From an uncultured Eubacterium sp. (GTDB taxonomy: Bacteria; Bacillota; Clostridia; Oscillospirales; Acutalibacteraceae): DNA of 37,619 nucleotides. Shown here piece after piece: positions 11,401 through 20,118 of the stretch (the stretch's first letter is position 1; every line of letters begins with the position of its first letter). The stretch covers positions 3,802 through 41,420 of the forward strand of contig CAJOJV010000011.1 in the NCBI GenBank assembly GCA_905234995.1. Direction: 5' to 3'. Made by a program: the position numbers and the translations under genes. The notes under the pieces are model-generated. The model saw only the letters and a list, made by a program, of their open reading frames with translations. It searched no databases and had not been told where the DNA came from.

Positions 11401-13643
11401 CTCATATTGTTTACGATATTCAGACCAAAACGTCATATAAGGATGCTGCTTCGCTTCCGCTTTATAACTCAGACGTAAACGTTAAGATTACGGTATCTGA
11501 TTTGTACGCAGGCATCAGAAGCGGTAAAATCACCATTTATTCCGATGAAAACAGAGAAAATGAGCTCAGCGAGTTTGATTTCGAAGTTACAAACGCAGGC
11601 GAGGTTAATAACGACTGGACGATTGATTCCTCTGATGAGAACCTCGTAACGTCAATCAGCAAGGTATTCACCGTAAAGAGAGATTCAAACAACATTTATT
11701 TCACTGTTGAAATGACGGACCGTGCAGGTAACACCACAACCACGGATTCACCGAAGTTCAGCATTGATAAGACCGCTCCGAAGGTTGTTGTTTCCTATGA
11801 CAACAATTCCGCAAGCGAGGGCGAATACTTCAAGGCTGCAAGAACTGCAACCATCACCGTAACCGAAAGAAACTTTGACCCGAGCCTGTTCAACGTAATG
11901 AAGAACGGCAGCAGAGTTAACGTTTCCTGGACTCCGAGCACTTACAACAGCAACACGAATAAAGAGGGCACGGTTTATACTGCTAAGCTTCCGTTTAACA
12001 CTGACGGCCATTACACCTTCTCAGTTAACGGTGTTGACAGAGTTAACAACAAGGCTACCGTAACCTATACGGGCACTGCACCGACGAAGTTCACGGTTGA
12101 TTTAACGGATCCCGTTGTAACCGTTGCATATACTTCAACGGTTCAGCCGGCTAACACCAACTATTATAAGAAGCCCGTTACGGCAACAATCACGGTTGTT
12201 GAGCATAACTGGAATCCCGATAAGTTCGTATTCTATCTCAAGATGAATGACGGCGCAGCTCAGCAGACCAAGCTGACCTGGAGCAACAGCGGCGATACGC
12301 ATACCGCAACCTTCGTTGCAGATTCCGTTCGCGGCGATATGTACACGCTTGATTTCACCTGCATCGACAGAGCAGGACGCGACGCAACATTCAGGCAGAA
12401 CGGCAACAACGTTAAGGATTACAGACCTGAAACGTTCTTCGTTGACCAGACTCCGGTAAGCATCAGCTATGCTTTCAACGGCACCGATACCAAGGACAGC
12501 ACAACCTCAACAACTAACAGTGATCTTGCTGTTAACGTAAGCCTTTCGGATACTTACTATGATTACGTAATTGTTGATATCACGGGCGCTGCTCATAACT
12601 TCAAGAGACAGGATAGGTATTCGGCAAAATCCGTTGATATTGCAAGCATTATTGAAAACATCAGCGCTGATAATAAGCTCAAGGATGATTTCTACACCGT
12701 TAAGATTACCGCTTATGATAAGGCGGGCAACGACTCAACGATCACCCGTTACTTCGCTCTTAACAGAAACGGCTCAATCTTCACCTTTAACACTGCTGCC
12801 GAAAAGCTTGTTGAAAAGAAGTACACCAACAGCAAGAATGATTTACAGGGCATTGCAATTTATGAAAAGAATATTGACCCGATTAATCTTTCCAAATCAG
12901 TGCTTCAGCTTTCAATTAACGGTAAGCCCGTTACGTTAAAGGTAGGCGAGGGCTACACGGTTAACAGCTCTTCCGAAAGAGGAGCGGACGGTTATTATAC
13001 CGTAACCTACACGCTTGATCCTTCAATCTTTGCTGATGATGCAACCTACAAGCTCCTGATTACATCACAGGATAATGCAGGCAACACAAGCAAAAACAGC
13101 GAGGAAGAGGGCAAGGCTATTGGTGCCGACGCACTTCCGATCCTTGCATTCATTCACGATGAAACTGCTCCTACAATTGATATCAACCTTGATGTCAGCA
13201 AGAAGGACGGATATTATTCAATCGCTGCAAGTGAATATGTCGTTACGTTCACTCCGTTAGACGTTGCAGGCTCAGGTATTGATTATTCCTCCGTAACGCT
13301 CACAATCGGCAGCGGCGATAAGGCTAAAACCATTTATCTCGGCGATGAGGAATATCAGTTCACGTTTGATGAGGCAACCGGCACTTATTCCTTCGTGCTT
13401 AAGGGCAACAATAACGACGTTACTCTTAACTATCAGGATAAAGCAGGCAACCATTTTGAGGAGTTAATCTTCAAGCACATCACAGTTTCCAGCAATGCTT
13501 TAGAGCGTTTCTTCTATAACACTCCGTTATTCGTAGGCGTTCTTGTTGGCATAGTTGTTCTTGCAACGGGCATTATCATCTTTATTGCAAAGCGCAAGAA
13601 GAAGGATGATGACGAGGAAGATGCAGACAGCGATAAGAAGTAA
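5481..13643 (+). CDS. Giant cell-surface protein with tandem bacterial Ig-like modules
   Basis: The 2720-residue product has a signal peptide (about 1-31, cleavage near AYA-DP) and an extracellular region of many beta-sandwich-like modules. Modules are marked by D-x-A-G-N-type strand ends (for example TDKAGN, SDAAGN, TDRAGN, YDKAGN, QDNAGN, QDKAGN) and D-x-x-A-P linkers; I count roughly 14-18. A single C-terminal TM helix (about 2678-2703) is followed by a charged KRKKKDDDEEDADSDKK tail. There is no LPXTG motif, so it is membrane- rather than sortase-anchored. The Asp/Asn-rich linkers could bind calcium (inference). RBS AAGGAGAG precedes the ATG. It lies between the kinase unit and the secretion core and ends in a strong terminator. 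Adhesin, or an extracellular stalk or sheath for the secretion machine, are both possible; no enzyme motif is seen. Confidence 0.92.
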   Translation: MKRKASTKLLAMVLVVLMALSGLPLTVAYADPEPVTAIASAQDAGTHNDVTLAKNQLAYTITGDEVVTYNGTTASLDVKIKYTGEGTVTAVTAGSTNIADTLSGDEYSYTVEFNGLGTKEIPVEWTVTKDETPTTVDETLSVTLTEANVIKYSVDFTCGSQTKTVKYTPGQKYSDKKTVVENEFGEEHYTLSYSVDMNTNAADGTTVTVTKARSTFDFSGVPVELDFVSVSGADLSGVHANLFITKSTCAGEADLTNKAYEGGETTFDIALDDNRFKVIGFISNTSSNESFTGGVAKATFSAKPSQIIVVIVLNEADFSLSIDGNKHFKGVDEEVAINVSPALPDGVELEYTVTGSSEPLAKTADGKYKINTNQDNFTITGTYKYQTVGVDDFVITKTNVNFSALGFTYESADAANDPVSVKNVNGKLYFKNSQIVVNTTAAIKDKDGYYINLTTNPITLGQGKYTSNDLADVAEIYIDNVAPTISVTNEEVATVASTANFAAYAGAIEFTVTEETSGIDTVTVTFNESNVAVTDKGSNKYSFDTAANGVYSIVVTDKAGNVSETKTIDVKNAQDTTKPVIGEITPPTAATKADTQDITVPVTENQSGFAVSDVTITAKPEGATATVTGATADTVTFTVSKNGTYSFTVKDIATNTSETGSFTVSNFDLEAPSAALNAPTGNSFYDTAVATIKGFFFGEDDSVDLELTVSDVKTAGEADEYSVLNSDAFYYVYNITDAELLDNGQVSPSSDKINEVKANMQALAADPTAEISGYTKFNPVTETPSITLTYGAQLVFVYASDAAGNELFAYSDGFVFDDGAPDITAKLNDADLTDGETVNLNKVASYVDPNSLLGLIAGAIDTLGRNHPTITIAVKDNPVSGEFVSGLYKVTLGISKNGGDVNTTTLVELDKKYNRDTTKLNSGTYEFDFSSLTSTQKSELGGFDLTDDGAYTFIITAYDMCGNKEEFTFSYNFDKDAPIVSDLTYAGGTAWSSSGKLTVKVSDKNPQSFSALNLDCKVSFDELKTQGLKYAVVSATEAATIDNETADSFFTHTATADDANEVFVLNEIESTLPDGEYDLNIAFRTKDINENTTTQVLTVHIKHDTVAPSISGVELYDNTGLENTINKLTFGLFCKNAIKAKLVLVDNAPAVDAEFAGKVTIDPAKAPITTDDITVSYDSLAAGADAATANTVNASGDSTDGFYIILPLDTEAVTYTLKNATVKDAANNADNDNAITQDNTYVGNITNIADINNAGIMVENKPIEAITPTITATKSADVNGKTYYSKDLVLTYTVSDADENNAGSGLNSVIVNANGTEGTFNYSQGATNKVLSDTFTYTTATGEVTSTEGKNVNGTYADDDNAEYKISITADDNAWNAAVTNSDSTTTYYVDSLAPRVTAAYNGYSEFTSNYVEIRLNVTDDHFNGENGSVVFTYDNNNTTGNTIALGDDAANGVSVRYEKSGSDKFVIVKFDAEGKFQLTGATVSDIFGNETVVDIADVDDAFTIDRTAPTITEINFSTETTSFMRVLRGIFAKEKVTVTVTVENTSAANLAPAYCAPVDMTSAKLFLYAADNKSTEFGSAASEEWTLNSTSDEVADEWTFTYDIPVNTQGRLKINLADQAANALAADSNPVAVETESFNITFPADTADKDISGQVYNNFFLLETVKPSIDIADTAEEIEMPERGKSYTDADGNLWFNDDVVVPVKVIDDQGTYKSGVYSVEIKVNDTLYNAADGEYDTAVWTRVSDGLYVYNIGEDGALNLAESTFKIDTAKCNIEADASYKIDVKAIDFATNEETATFTLYKDIEAPSVTDFTFDPITDDREDTTVSVIQLSGDEIANGQGSEFAYYFNADTKVTVSANELNDGKNKNPGIKSITFYTVDYSNPNNPVTTRETSTDIVDNAAEFTVKANFKGQVFAYATDFLDNSYHTAKVNNDTNSFERTFIIDGEEDKVKVVVPYKTVLETQSHHDAAEAHIVYDIQTKTSYKDAASLPLYNSDVNVKITVSDLYAGIRSGKITIYSDENRENELSEFDFEVTNAGEVNNDWTIDSSDENLVTSISKVFTVKRDSNNIYFTVEMTDRAGNTTTTDSPKFSIDKTAPKVVVSYDNNSASEGEYFKAARTATITVTERNFDPSLFNVMKNGSRVNVSWTPSTYNSNTNKEGTVYTAKLPFNTDGHYTFSVNGVDRVNNKATVTYTGTAPTKFTVDLTDPVVTVAYTSTVQPANTNYYKKPVTATITVVEHNWNPDKFVFYLKMNDGAAQQTKLTWSNSGDTHTATFVADSVRGDMYTLDFTCIDRAGRDATFRQNGNNVKDYRPETFFVDQTPVSISYAFNGTDTKDSTTSTTNSDLAVNVSLSDTYYDYVIVDITGAAHNFKRQDRYSAKSVDIASIIENISADNKLKDDFYTVKITAYDKAGNDSTITRYFALNRNGSIFTFNTAAEKLVEKKYTNSKNDLQGIAIYEKNIDPINLSKSVLQLSINGKPVTLKVGEGYTVNSSSERGADGYYTVTYTLDPSIFADDATYKLLITSQDNAGNTSKNSEEEGKAIGADALPILAFIHDETAPTIDINLDVSKKDGYYSIAASEYVVTFTPLDVAGSGIDYSSVTLTIGSGDKAKTIYLGDEEYQFTFDEATGTYSFVLKGNNNDVTLNYQDKAGNHFEELIFKHITVSSNALERFFYNTPLFVGVLVGIVVLATGIIIFIAKRKKKDDDEEDADSDKK

Positions 13644-13682
13644 TTCTTCAATCAAAATTGTTTGCTGATTAAAAACAATTTA

Positions 13683-13720
13683 CCGGCGTATATCGCAAGA
13701 TATACGCCGGCTTTTCTTTT
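13683..13720 (+). terminator. Rho-independent terminator of the giant surface-protein gene
   Basis: CCGGCGTATAT (13683-13693) pairs perfectly with ATATACGCCGG (13700-13710) around the loop CGCAAG, followed by CTTTTCTTTT. This is the cleanest terminator in the window and separates the surface-protein unit from the secretion core. A TTGACA hexamer at 13736-13741 and several TATAAT-like boxes follow in the AT-rich gap, so a promoter for the core operon is likely there, but I cannot pair a -35 and a -10 at proper spacing. Confidence 0.93.
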
Positions 13721-13835
13721 ATCTTTTTACAAAAATTGACATTTCAAAGCCCTATTTTGCAATTTATATTAATATATAAATTATAAGTTATATAATATAA
13801 TTAAATACTATTGATAATTTTGGAAAGAGACAAAA

Positions 13836-14396
13836 ATGCCTTATATTATTTTAATTGTTCTTATGATAATTCTGGTAATCCTTTTGCTTGTTCTGCTCAT
13901 AAGAATGCTGAAAGCCAATTCAAAAAGAAAAAAGACCCTCAAGTATTTTCAGGAGGAGTATCTGCGAATTCTTAAGGTTGACGCGCTGGACAGAGCAATC
14001 GTCAACCCAAGCAATCCGATGGCAATAAAAACGGGCCCGCATAAAATTCTGGTGCGCGTGCATGAATTCAGCAAGCTTGCGGATAAGATTTATCTGCTTG
14101 ATATGGACGTGCCGTGGACGATCGGCAGAAAGCCCGGCGAAAACACCATCTGCATCAGGGGCGACAGCACCGTGTCCTCCCTGCATTGCCGTCTGATTGC
14201 GCAAAACGGCGGCGTTTATCTTGTTGACCTGGGCTCAAAAAACAGGGTTTATTATAAGCCCTCCCGCTCAAAGAAAAACAAGGCTTGGTATCTGCCGCAG
14301 AAGGGCGCGCAGCTTCTTAAGTCGGAGGATATTTTTTATGTCGGTTACACGGGCTTTGAGGTAACCGTTTTTGACAGTAATTACGGAATTGTGTAG
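13836..14396 (+). CDS. Membrane-anchored FHA-domain protein
   Basis: The 186-residue product has an N-terminal TM helix (about 3-24) followed by basic residues (NSKRKK), so the rest is cytoplasmic. A helical linker leads to an FHA domain (about 70-180) with IGR (96-98), TVSSLHCR (112-119) and GSKN (133-136). The conserved Arg, Ser, His and Asn expected for phosphothreonine binding are present, and a lysine-rich insertion lies at about 141-150. RBS GGAAAGAG precedes the ATG. It ends 10 bases before essC and opens the core operon. It may tether phosphorylated proteins, such as the Thr-motif scaffold at 4781, beside the EssC ATPase at the membrane (inference). A structural role in place of EssA is possible but not shown. 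Confidence 0.9.
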   Translation: MPYIILIVLMIILVILLLVLLIRMLKANSKRKKTLKYFQEEYLRILKVDALDRAIVNPSNPMAIKTGPHKILVRVHEFSKLADKIYLLDMDVPWTIGRKPGENTICIRGDSTVSSLHCRLIAQNGGVYLVDLGSKNRVYYKPSRSKKNKAWYLPQKGAQLLKSEDIFYVGYTGFEVTVFDSNYGIV

Positions 14397-14406
14397 GAGA
14401 TAAAAA

Positions 14407-17400
14407 ATGAGTTATACGCTGACAGTTTTTACGGAAAAAACCTTTAAGGAGCTTTTCCTTCCTGCCGTAAATAATGCGGATTACACCCTCGTGCTTGAGC
14501 ACGGCGATTTTTCACTTCCGAGAGATATTGAAATCCGTATGGAGGTTGTGAACGGCAATTGGCGCGTTCTGCCCACGGATAATGAATATGAGCTCGTTCA
14601 GAATGAAACCGTTAAAGAGATTATTAATTGCGTTAATAAAAGCTCGTTTAAAATAAAAACCTATGACGGCTTTGAATTCTCCGTCGTCGTTATTGAAAGC
14701 GACAGAACTATTGAAACAATCGGCAAATACGATATCGTTAATCTGAATGAAATCCGAGTTGGAAAAAGCGAGGATTGCGATATTCAGTATGAGGGCATTG
14801 GGCTCGTTTCCCGCCTTCATGCAACAATCACGCCGTCCTATGACGGCTGGTACGTTAACGACCAGAGCCTTAACGGCGTGTTCGTCGGCACCAAAAGAAT
14901 TCAGGGCGGCTATAAGCTTAACTTCGGCGATTGCATTAATATTTTCGGCTTGCATATAGTTTTTCTGGAGCGCTTTATTGCCGTTAACGCGTCTTACGGC
15001 GAGGTTATGATTAACACCGCGCGCCTCAAGGAAACGCAGATTTCCGAAACCTTTTCGCTTCCCGTTTACAGCGGCAAAATCCCCGAAAAGCAGTTTTTCC
15101 ACCGCTCGCCGCGCCACCTGCCGTTAATACATAAAGAGCAGATATCAATTGAAATGCCTCCCGCACCGAAGGTTACGGCTGAGCGCCCGCTGTGGATGAC
15201 CATCGGCCCCGCCTTCACAATGGCAATTCCCATGATGCTCGGCTGCCTTATCGCAATTATTGCAATGAGTGCAATGAACGGCGGCATGGGCAGGTCTGCA
15301 TTTATGTTCACGGGTATTGTCACCGCGGTATCATCGGCGATTATAGGCGTAATCTGGGGCGTTATTAACACCCGTTATGCTAAAAAGGAATCCGCCAAGG
15401 AGGAGGCGGACAGATTTGAAAAATACAGCGATTATATTGTTAAAATCGCTGATGATTTAAAGCAGAAGTATCAGGAAAACACCGCTGCTTATTATAATAT
15501 GTATCCCTCGGCGGAGGAGGTGTGCAATTATGCAAACACCACTCAGCTCTGGAACAGAAATGCAACTCATTCGGATTTTCTTTATCACCGCCTCGGAATT
15601 GGCGACAGACCCTTTGAGGTTGAAATATCCGCGCAGGATATGAAATTTTCCCTCGTCAGCGATGAGCTTGCCGAAAGACCTCAGCTGCTCAAGCAAAGCT
15701 ATCAGGTGTTAAAGAACGTTCCCGTCGGCATTGATTTAAAGGAAAATCATCTTATCGGCATAGTCGGTGATAATCAGAAGCGCAATGCAATTCAGATTGC
15801 CCGCGCGCTTGCCGTGCAGATTGCCGCAAGCAATTGCTATACCGACGTTAAAATGGCGTTTATTTATGACGGCTCAAACAGGCAGACGGCAAAGGAATGG
15901 AAATTTGCAAAGTGGCTGCCCCACGTTTGGTCCGAGGATAAGAAAACCCGATATATCGCAACCAACAAAAACGAGGTCGGCGACGTATTCTATGAGCTGA
16001 CAAAGATTATCAGAAGCAGAGCGGATGAGGAAAGCCCCATCGCTAAGAAGGACGATAACGTTACCCCCAAGCCGTATTATATCCTTTTCGTTGAGGATTC
16101 AAAGCTGCTTGAGGGCGAGCTTATGGCGAAGTATATTTTCAAATCGGAAAACGCTTACGGCCTTTCAACAATCCTGCTTGATGAGAGCTATGAAAATCTT
16201 CCGAACAGCTGCGAATACGTTGTTGAGAATTCGGCAAATTTCGTTGGCTATTATAAAATGGACGGCGGCAGGCAAACGGGCAACGCCGTTACCTTTGATA
16301 ATATTTCAACGTATCAGGCGGAGGCGTTTGCAAGGGCGCTTTCCGGCATTGAGGTTATGGAAATTGAAACGGGCGGTGAAATCCCCACAACCTTAACCTT
16401 CTTTGATATGTATAACGTAACCTCGCTTGAGCAGTTCAAGGTGCTTGAGCGCTGGAGAAAAAATACAACCTATGATTCAATGAAGGTTGTTATCGGTAAA
16501 AAAGCGGGCAACAGCGATTGCTATCTTGATATTCACGAAAAGTATCACGGTCCCCACGGGCTTATCGCGGGCACCACGGGCTCGGGTAAATCAGAAACCC
16601 TGCAGACCTATATGCTTTCGCTTGCGCTTAATTACAGCCCGAATGACGTTGCTTTCTTTATCATCGACTTTAAGGGCGGCGGTATGGCAAATCTGTTCAA
16701 CGGGCTTCCTCATATGGCGGGGCAGATTTCAAACCTTTCCGGCAACCAGGTCAGAAGGGCAATGCTTTCAATCAAGAGCGAAAACTTAAGAAGGCAAAGA
16801 ATATTCAGCGAATTCGGCGTTAACCACATTAATTCATACACAAGGTTGCTTAAAAATCACGAGGCAACGATTCCCGTGCCGCATCTTTTCATTATTATTG
16901 ATGAGTTTGCCGAGCTGAAAAGGGAAGAGCCTGAATTTATGCGCGAGCTTATCAGCGTTGCGCAGGTCGGCAGAAGCCTCGGCGTTCATCTTATTCTTGC
17001 AACGCAGAAGCCCAGCGGCACGGTTGACGATAATATCTGGTCAAACTCAAAGTTCCGCCTTTGCCTGCGCGTTCAGGATAGGCAGGATAGCTTTGATATG
17101 CTCCACAGGCATGACGCCGCTTATCTTACAAATTCGGGCAGATGCTTCCTGCAGGTTGGTAATGATGAAATTTTCGAGCTGTTTCAGTCAGGCTGGAGCG
17201 GAGCTGTTTATGATGAAAATATGTCTAACCGCTCTGATGTTGCAACGATGCTTGCGCTCACGGGCAAGGCAGCAATCGTGGGAAACAGAATTAAATTCAA
17301 GCAAAAGGAAAATGCAAGAATAAAATTCCTTTCCCAGCTCGGCGCGCATCTGCTTAATTCAAAGGCAATGATTGGCGCAACTGATGAGGATGTACTCAAT

Positions 17401-19395
17401 AATTCAGAGGTTAAGGCGGCAATCGTTGAAAAAACCTTTGATAGTATTGAGCGCACGGAGCTTGATTATCCATATTCCAAATATAATTCTCAGAGGCTTG
17501 AGGAATATCTGGTTATGATAACAAAATTATATAATCAGGATATTGAAACCACGGTCAGATATATTATTGAGCACGCGACGGCAAACGGCTGGAAGCTTCC
17601 CGAATATAAGGATAAAACCCAGCTTGAGGCAATCGTTGAATATCTTGCCGACGTTGCCGAAAGCAATAATTATAAGAACGACACCGTGCTCTGGCTGCCC
17701 GTTTTAAGCGAGCAGATTTATCTTGATTCGCTTGAGGGCTACGTCGGCTTCAACGGCGAATGGCAGCAGAGCAACACGGATTTCAAGCTCAATGCCGTAA
17801 TCGGTATGTACGATGATCCCGAAAATCAAAGCCAGTTCCCCGTTTTCGTCGATTTTGCCGAGGGCGGAAACCATGCAATCTGCGGCTCGGTTGTAAGCGG
17901 AAAAAGCACCTTTATGCAGTCTGCAATTTTTGCGCTTATTAACAAATATTCGCCCGAGCAGCTAAGCATTTACGGAATTGATTTCAGCAGCAGGCTTCTT
18001 GGTGCTTTTGAGGATTCCGTGCATGTTGGCGGAATAATGTATGAAAATGACCTTGAGAAGATAGGCAAGTTCTTCAATATGATCGATAAGGAGCTTGAAA
18101 GCAGAAAGAATCTTCTCAGGGGCGGTAACTATTCACAGTATGTCAAAACGCACGGAATGGAGCTTCCCGCAATACTTATTGCGGTTGATAACTATGCCAA
18201 CTTCCGTGAAAAAACGAATCTGGCATATGATGAAATTATGCTTAAAATATCGCGCGACGGTATTAATTACGGCATATATCTTATGATTTCATCAGCGGGC
18301 TTCGGAACGAACGATATCCCGAACCGTATGGCGGATAACATCCGCACGGTGTTCTGCCTTGAAATGGGCGATAAATTCAAGTATGCCGACGTTCTGCATA
18401 CTATGCGCATTGAAATAATGCCGGAGGCTGACGTTAAGGGACGCGGTCTTGCAAACGTTTCGGGCAATATTCTTGAATTCCAGACGGCGCTTTCCGTTCA
18501 GGCTGATGATGATTATGAGAGAATGGAAAAAATCAAGGCAGTCTGCGCAGAAATGAAGCAGTGCTGGCACGGCAAATGCGCAAAGAAAATTCCCGAAATT
18601 CCCGAAAATCCGATTTGGAGCCGCTTCGTTGAGGAGCTCGATTTCAATAAGGAGCTCGGCCTCAACAGGCTTCCGTTCGGTTATGATGAAAAGGATGCGT
18701 CACTCTTCTCCGTTAAGCTGGAGGAAACCTATTTTTATCTCGTTTCGGGCAAGGCAAGAAGCGGAAAAACAAATTGCCTGAAGAATATCATCAATGCCGC
18801 AAATGCGCTCGGCGGAGAAATCAGCATTATTGAATTTCATTCCGATGAGCTGCTCGGCATTTCCGAAAGGCTGAAGGCAAATTATATCTCTGATGAAAGG
18901 GCGCTCTTTGATTATTGGAATAAGCTTATTCCCGTATTCAAGGAAAGGAACAAGCGCAAGAGAGAGCTTGTTTCTCAGGGACTTGATGATTTTGAGATAT
19001 TCAGCAAAATTCAGGATGATAAAAAGATATTCATCTTCATTGATGACGTTTGCGAATTCATCAGGTCTGCATATAAGCCAAAGGATAATATTTCGCCCAC
19101 GAACGGCTTCCTTGAAAATATCCTTGAAAAGGGATATCTTCATAATATCTTTTTCTTCGGCTGCATAAACAGCGATGATGCGCCGCAGGTAAGTATGTAT
19201 AATCTTTATAATATTATCACCTCTTACAAAAGCGGAATTCACTTCGGCGGAAACGCCTTTAAGCAGAAGATATTTGATTTTTCGGCTCTTTCATTTAATG
19301 AGCAGAATAAGAGCTATAAGCCGGGCGTCGGCTTAAGCGCAAGCGTTGAAGACGGAAGTATTTCAAAAATAGTCGTTCCCGACTCAAGGAGGTAA
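14407..19395 (+). CDS. essC: EssC-type T7SS ATPase (FHA-FtsK/SpoIIIE)
   Basis: This is the motor and central membrane component of T7SSb. Of its 1662 residues, 1-95 form a degenerate FHA-like fold and about 100-190 a second FHA domain with conserved residues (VGK at 118-120, SRLH at 135-138). Two TM helices follow (about 262-290, 297-320), then a degenerate ATPase-like module (about 440-660, GDNQKRN where a P-loop would be). Three FtsK-like ATPase domains complete it: D1 with Walker A GTTGSGKS (722-729) and Walker B ending Asp832-Glu833; D2 with GSVVSGKS (1160-1167) and Walker B Asp1261-Asn1262, lacking the catalytic Glu; D3 with GKARSGKT (1448-1455) and Asp1546-Asp1547. D1 thus looks like the catalytically competent site. 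RBS AGGAGA is 6 bases before the ATG. The length is slightly above typical EssC (about 1480). Confidence 0.97.
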   Translation: MSYTLTVFTEKTFKELFLPAVNNADYTLVLEHGDFSLPRDIEIRMEVVNGNWRVLPTDNEYELVQNETVKEIINCVNKSSFKIKTYDGFEFSVVVIESDRTIETIGKYDIVNLNEIRVGKSEDCDIQYEGIGLVSRLHATITPSYDGWYVNDQSLNGVFVGTKRIQGGYKLNFGDCINIFGLHIVFLERFIAVNASYGEVMINTARLKETQISETFSLPVYSGKIPEKQFFHRSPRHLPLIHKEQISIEMPPAPKVTAERPLWMTIGPAFTMAIPMMLGCLIAIIAMSAMNGGMGRSAFMFTGIVTAVSSAIIGVIWGVINTRYAKKESAKEEADRFEKYSDYIVKIADDLKQKYQENTAAYYNMYPSAEEVCNYANTTQLWNRNATHSDFLYHRLGIGDRPFEVEISAQDMKFSLVSDELAERPQLLKQSYQVLKNVPVGIDLKENHLIGIVGDNQKRNAIQIARALAVQIAASNCYTDVKMAFIYDGSNRQTAKEWKFAKWLPHVWSEDKKTRYIATNKNEVGDVFYELTKIIRSRADEESPIAKKDDNVTPKPYYILFVEDSKLLEGELMAKYIFKSENAYGLSTILLDESYENLPNSCEYVVENSANFVGYYKMDGGRQTGNAVTFDNISTYQAEAFARALSGIEVMEIETGGEIPTTLTFFDMYNVTSLEQFKVLERWRKNTTYDSMKVVIGKKAGNSDCYLDIHEKYHGPHGLIAGTTGSGKSETLQTYMLSLALNYSPNDVAFFIIDFKGGGMANLFNGLPHMAGQISNLSGNQVRRAMLSIKSENLRRQRIFSEFGVNHINSYTRLLKNHEATIPVPHLFIIIDEFAELKREEPEFMRELISVAQVGRSLGVHLILATQKPSGTVDDNIWSNSKFRLCLRVQDRQDSFDMLHRHDAAYLTNSGRCFLQVGNDEIFELFQSGWSGAVYDENMSNRSDVATMLALTGKAAIVGNRIKFKQKENARIKFLSQLGAHLLNSKAMIGATDEDVLNNSEVKAAIVEKTFDSIERTELDYPYSKYNSQRLEEYLVMITKLYNQDIETTVRYIIEHATANGWKLPEYKDKTQLEAIVEYLADVAESNNYKNDTVLWLPVLSEQIYLDSLEGYVGFNGEWQQSNTDFKLNAVIGMYDDPENQSQFPVFVDFAEGGNHAICGSVVSGKSTFMQSAIFALINKYSPEQLSIYGIDFSSRLLGAFEDSVHVGGIMYENDLEKIGKFFNMIDKELESRKNLLRGGNYSQYVKTHGMELPAILIAVDNYANFREKTNLAYDEIMLKISRDGINYGIYLMISSAGFGTNDIPNRMADNIRTVFCLEMGDKFKYADVLHTMRIEIMPEADVKGRGLANVSGNILEFQTALSVQADDDYERMEKIKAVCAEMKQCWHGKCAKKIPEIPENPIWSRFVEELDFNKELGLNRLPFGYDEKDASLFSVKLEETYFYLVSGKARSGKTNCLKNIINAANALGGEISIIEFHSDELLGISERLKANYISDERALFDYWNKLIPVFKERNKRKRELVSQGLDDFEIFSKIQDDKKIFIFIDDVCEFIRSAYKPKDNISPTNGFLENILEKGYLHNIFFFGCINSDDAPQVSMYNLYNIITSYKSGIHFGGNAFKQKIFDFSALSFNEQNKSYKPGVGLSASVEDGSISKIVVPDSRR

Positions 19396-19401
19396 GCCTC
19401 T

Positions 19402-20118
19402 GTGTCTACAGTTGTAGAATACAGTAAAAGAAAAAAAGAGCTGGATTACATAAACGGCGTTATCCGCTCTCATATTGCAAAGCTTTCCGATGAGGACTGG
19501 AACGTCAACGTTTTTTATTCAATAACGGATTTTGCAAGGTTCGTCGGCGAATGTGATTTCGTTGATTTCGTCTGCGTTGACGTCAGCGAAAGCATTGCAA
19601 TTCCGATGACGGAAATGATAAGGCAGAATAATAAGGATGCCATAATTCTTGTTCTTGCAGACACAAGCGTTTCGCCTGCATTATATATGAAGCCAAGCAT
19701 TATGGCGGCATCCCTTTTGCTTTTCCCCATTAATGAAAAGCAGGTTTCGGAAACTATAAGAGATCTGTTTAATTATATTAACAGTAACAAGGAAACCTCG
19801 GAAAAAAGCTTTTTCGTCATAAAAACAAAATCGCAGTATGAGCATATTCCGTATGACAAAATCGTTTTCCTTGAAGCCCGCGATAAAAAAATCTTCTTAA
19901 ACACAACGAAAAAAGAATATGGCTTTTATGAAACGATGGAGCACGTAATTGAAAGCCTGCCGGATTATTTCATCAGGTGCCACAGGGGGTTCGTCATTAA
20001 CTCCCAGAAAATCGAAAAGGTTATGCTCTCGCAAAGCACGGTTGAGCTGGCAGGGGGCATATCCGTTCCGATTTCAAAAAGCTATAAGCAAGGTTTAAAG
20101 GAGTTTAAAAAGCAATGA
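19402..20118 (+). CDS. LytTR-family transcription regulator with degenerate receiver
   Basis: The GTG start at 19402 is set by AAGGAGG (19387-19393), which overlaps the essC stop codon. The 238-residue protein has an N-terminal receiver-like half (about 1-125) in which the acidic pocket normally found near residue 10 is missing; Asp60 in FVCVDVSES sits where a phosphoacceptor would be. Its C-terminal LytTR DNA-binding domain (about 138-235) is marked by FLEARDKKIFL, the FIRCHRGFVIN core and ISKSYKQGLKEF. LytTR proteins bind pairs of short direct repeats upstream of promoters. No histidine kinase adjoins it, so control may be by another route such as phosphorylation by the locus Ser/Thr kinase (inference). 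Its position between essC and esaB suggests it regulates the secretion operon. Confidence 0.9.
   Translation: MSTVVEYSKRKKELDYINGVIRSHIAKLSDEDWNVNVFYSITDFARFVGECDFVDFVCVDVSESIAIPMTEMIRQNNKDAIILVLADTSVSPALYMKPSIMAASLLLFPINEKQVSETIRDLFNYINSNKETSEKSFFVIKTKSQYEHIPYDKIVFLEARDKKIFLNTTKKEYGFYETMEHVIESLPDYFIRCHRGFVINSQKIEKVMLSQSTVELAGGISVPISKSYKQGLKEFKKQ

Noticed and set aside
13500-13643. Sortase anchor at the end of the giant protein
   Set aside because: There is no LPXTG-type motif before the TM helix; the tail is only a membrane anchor.
13736-13770. TTGACA-based promoter for the core operon
   Set aside because: The nearest TATA-like boxes are 21-23 bases away, too far for a normal spacer; mentioned only as a possibility.
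14512-15117. 201-residue minus-strand frame inside essC
   Set aside because: It lies fully under the FHA-coding part of a certain gene, with no ribosome site.
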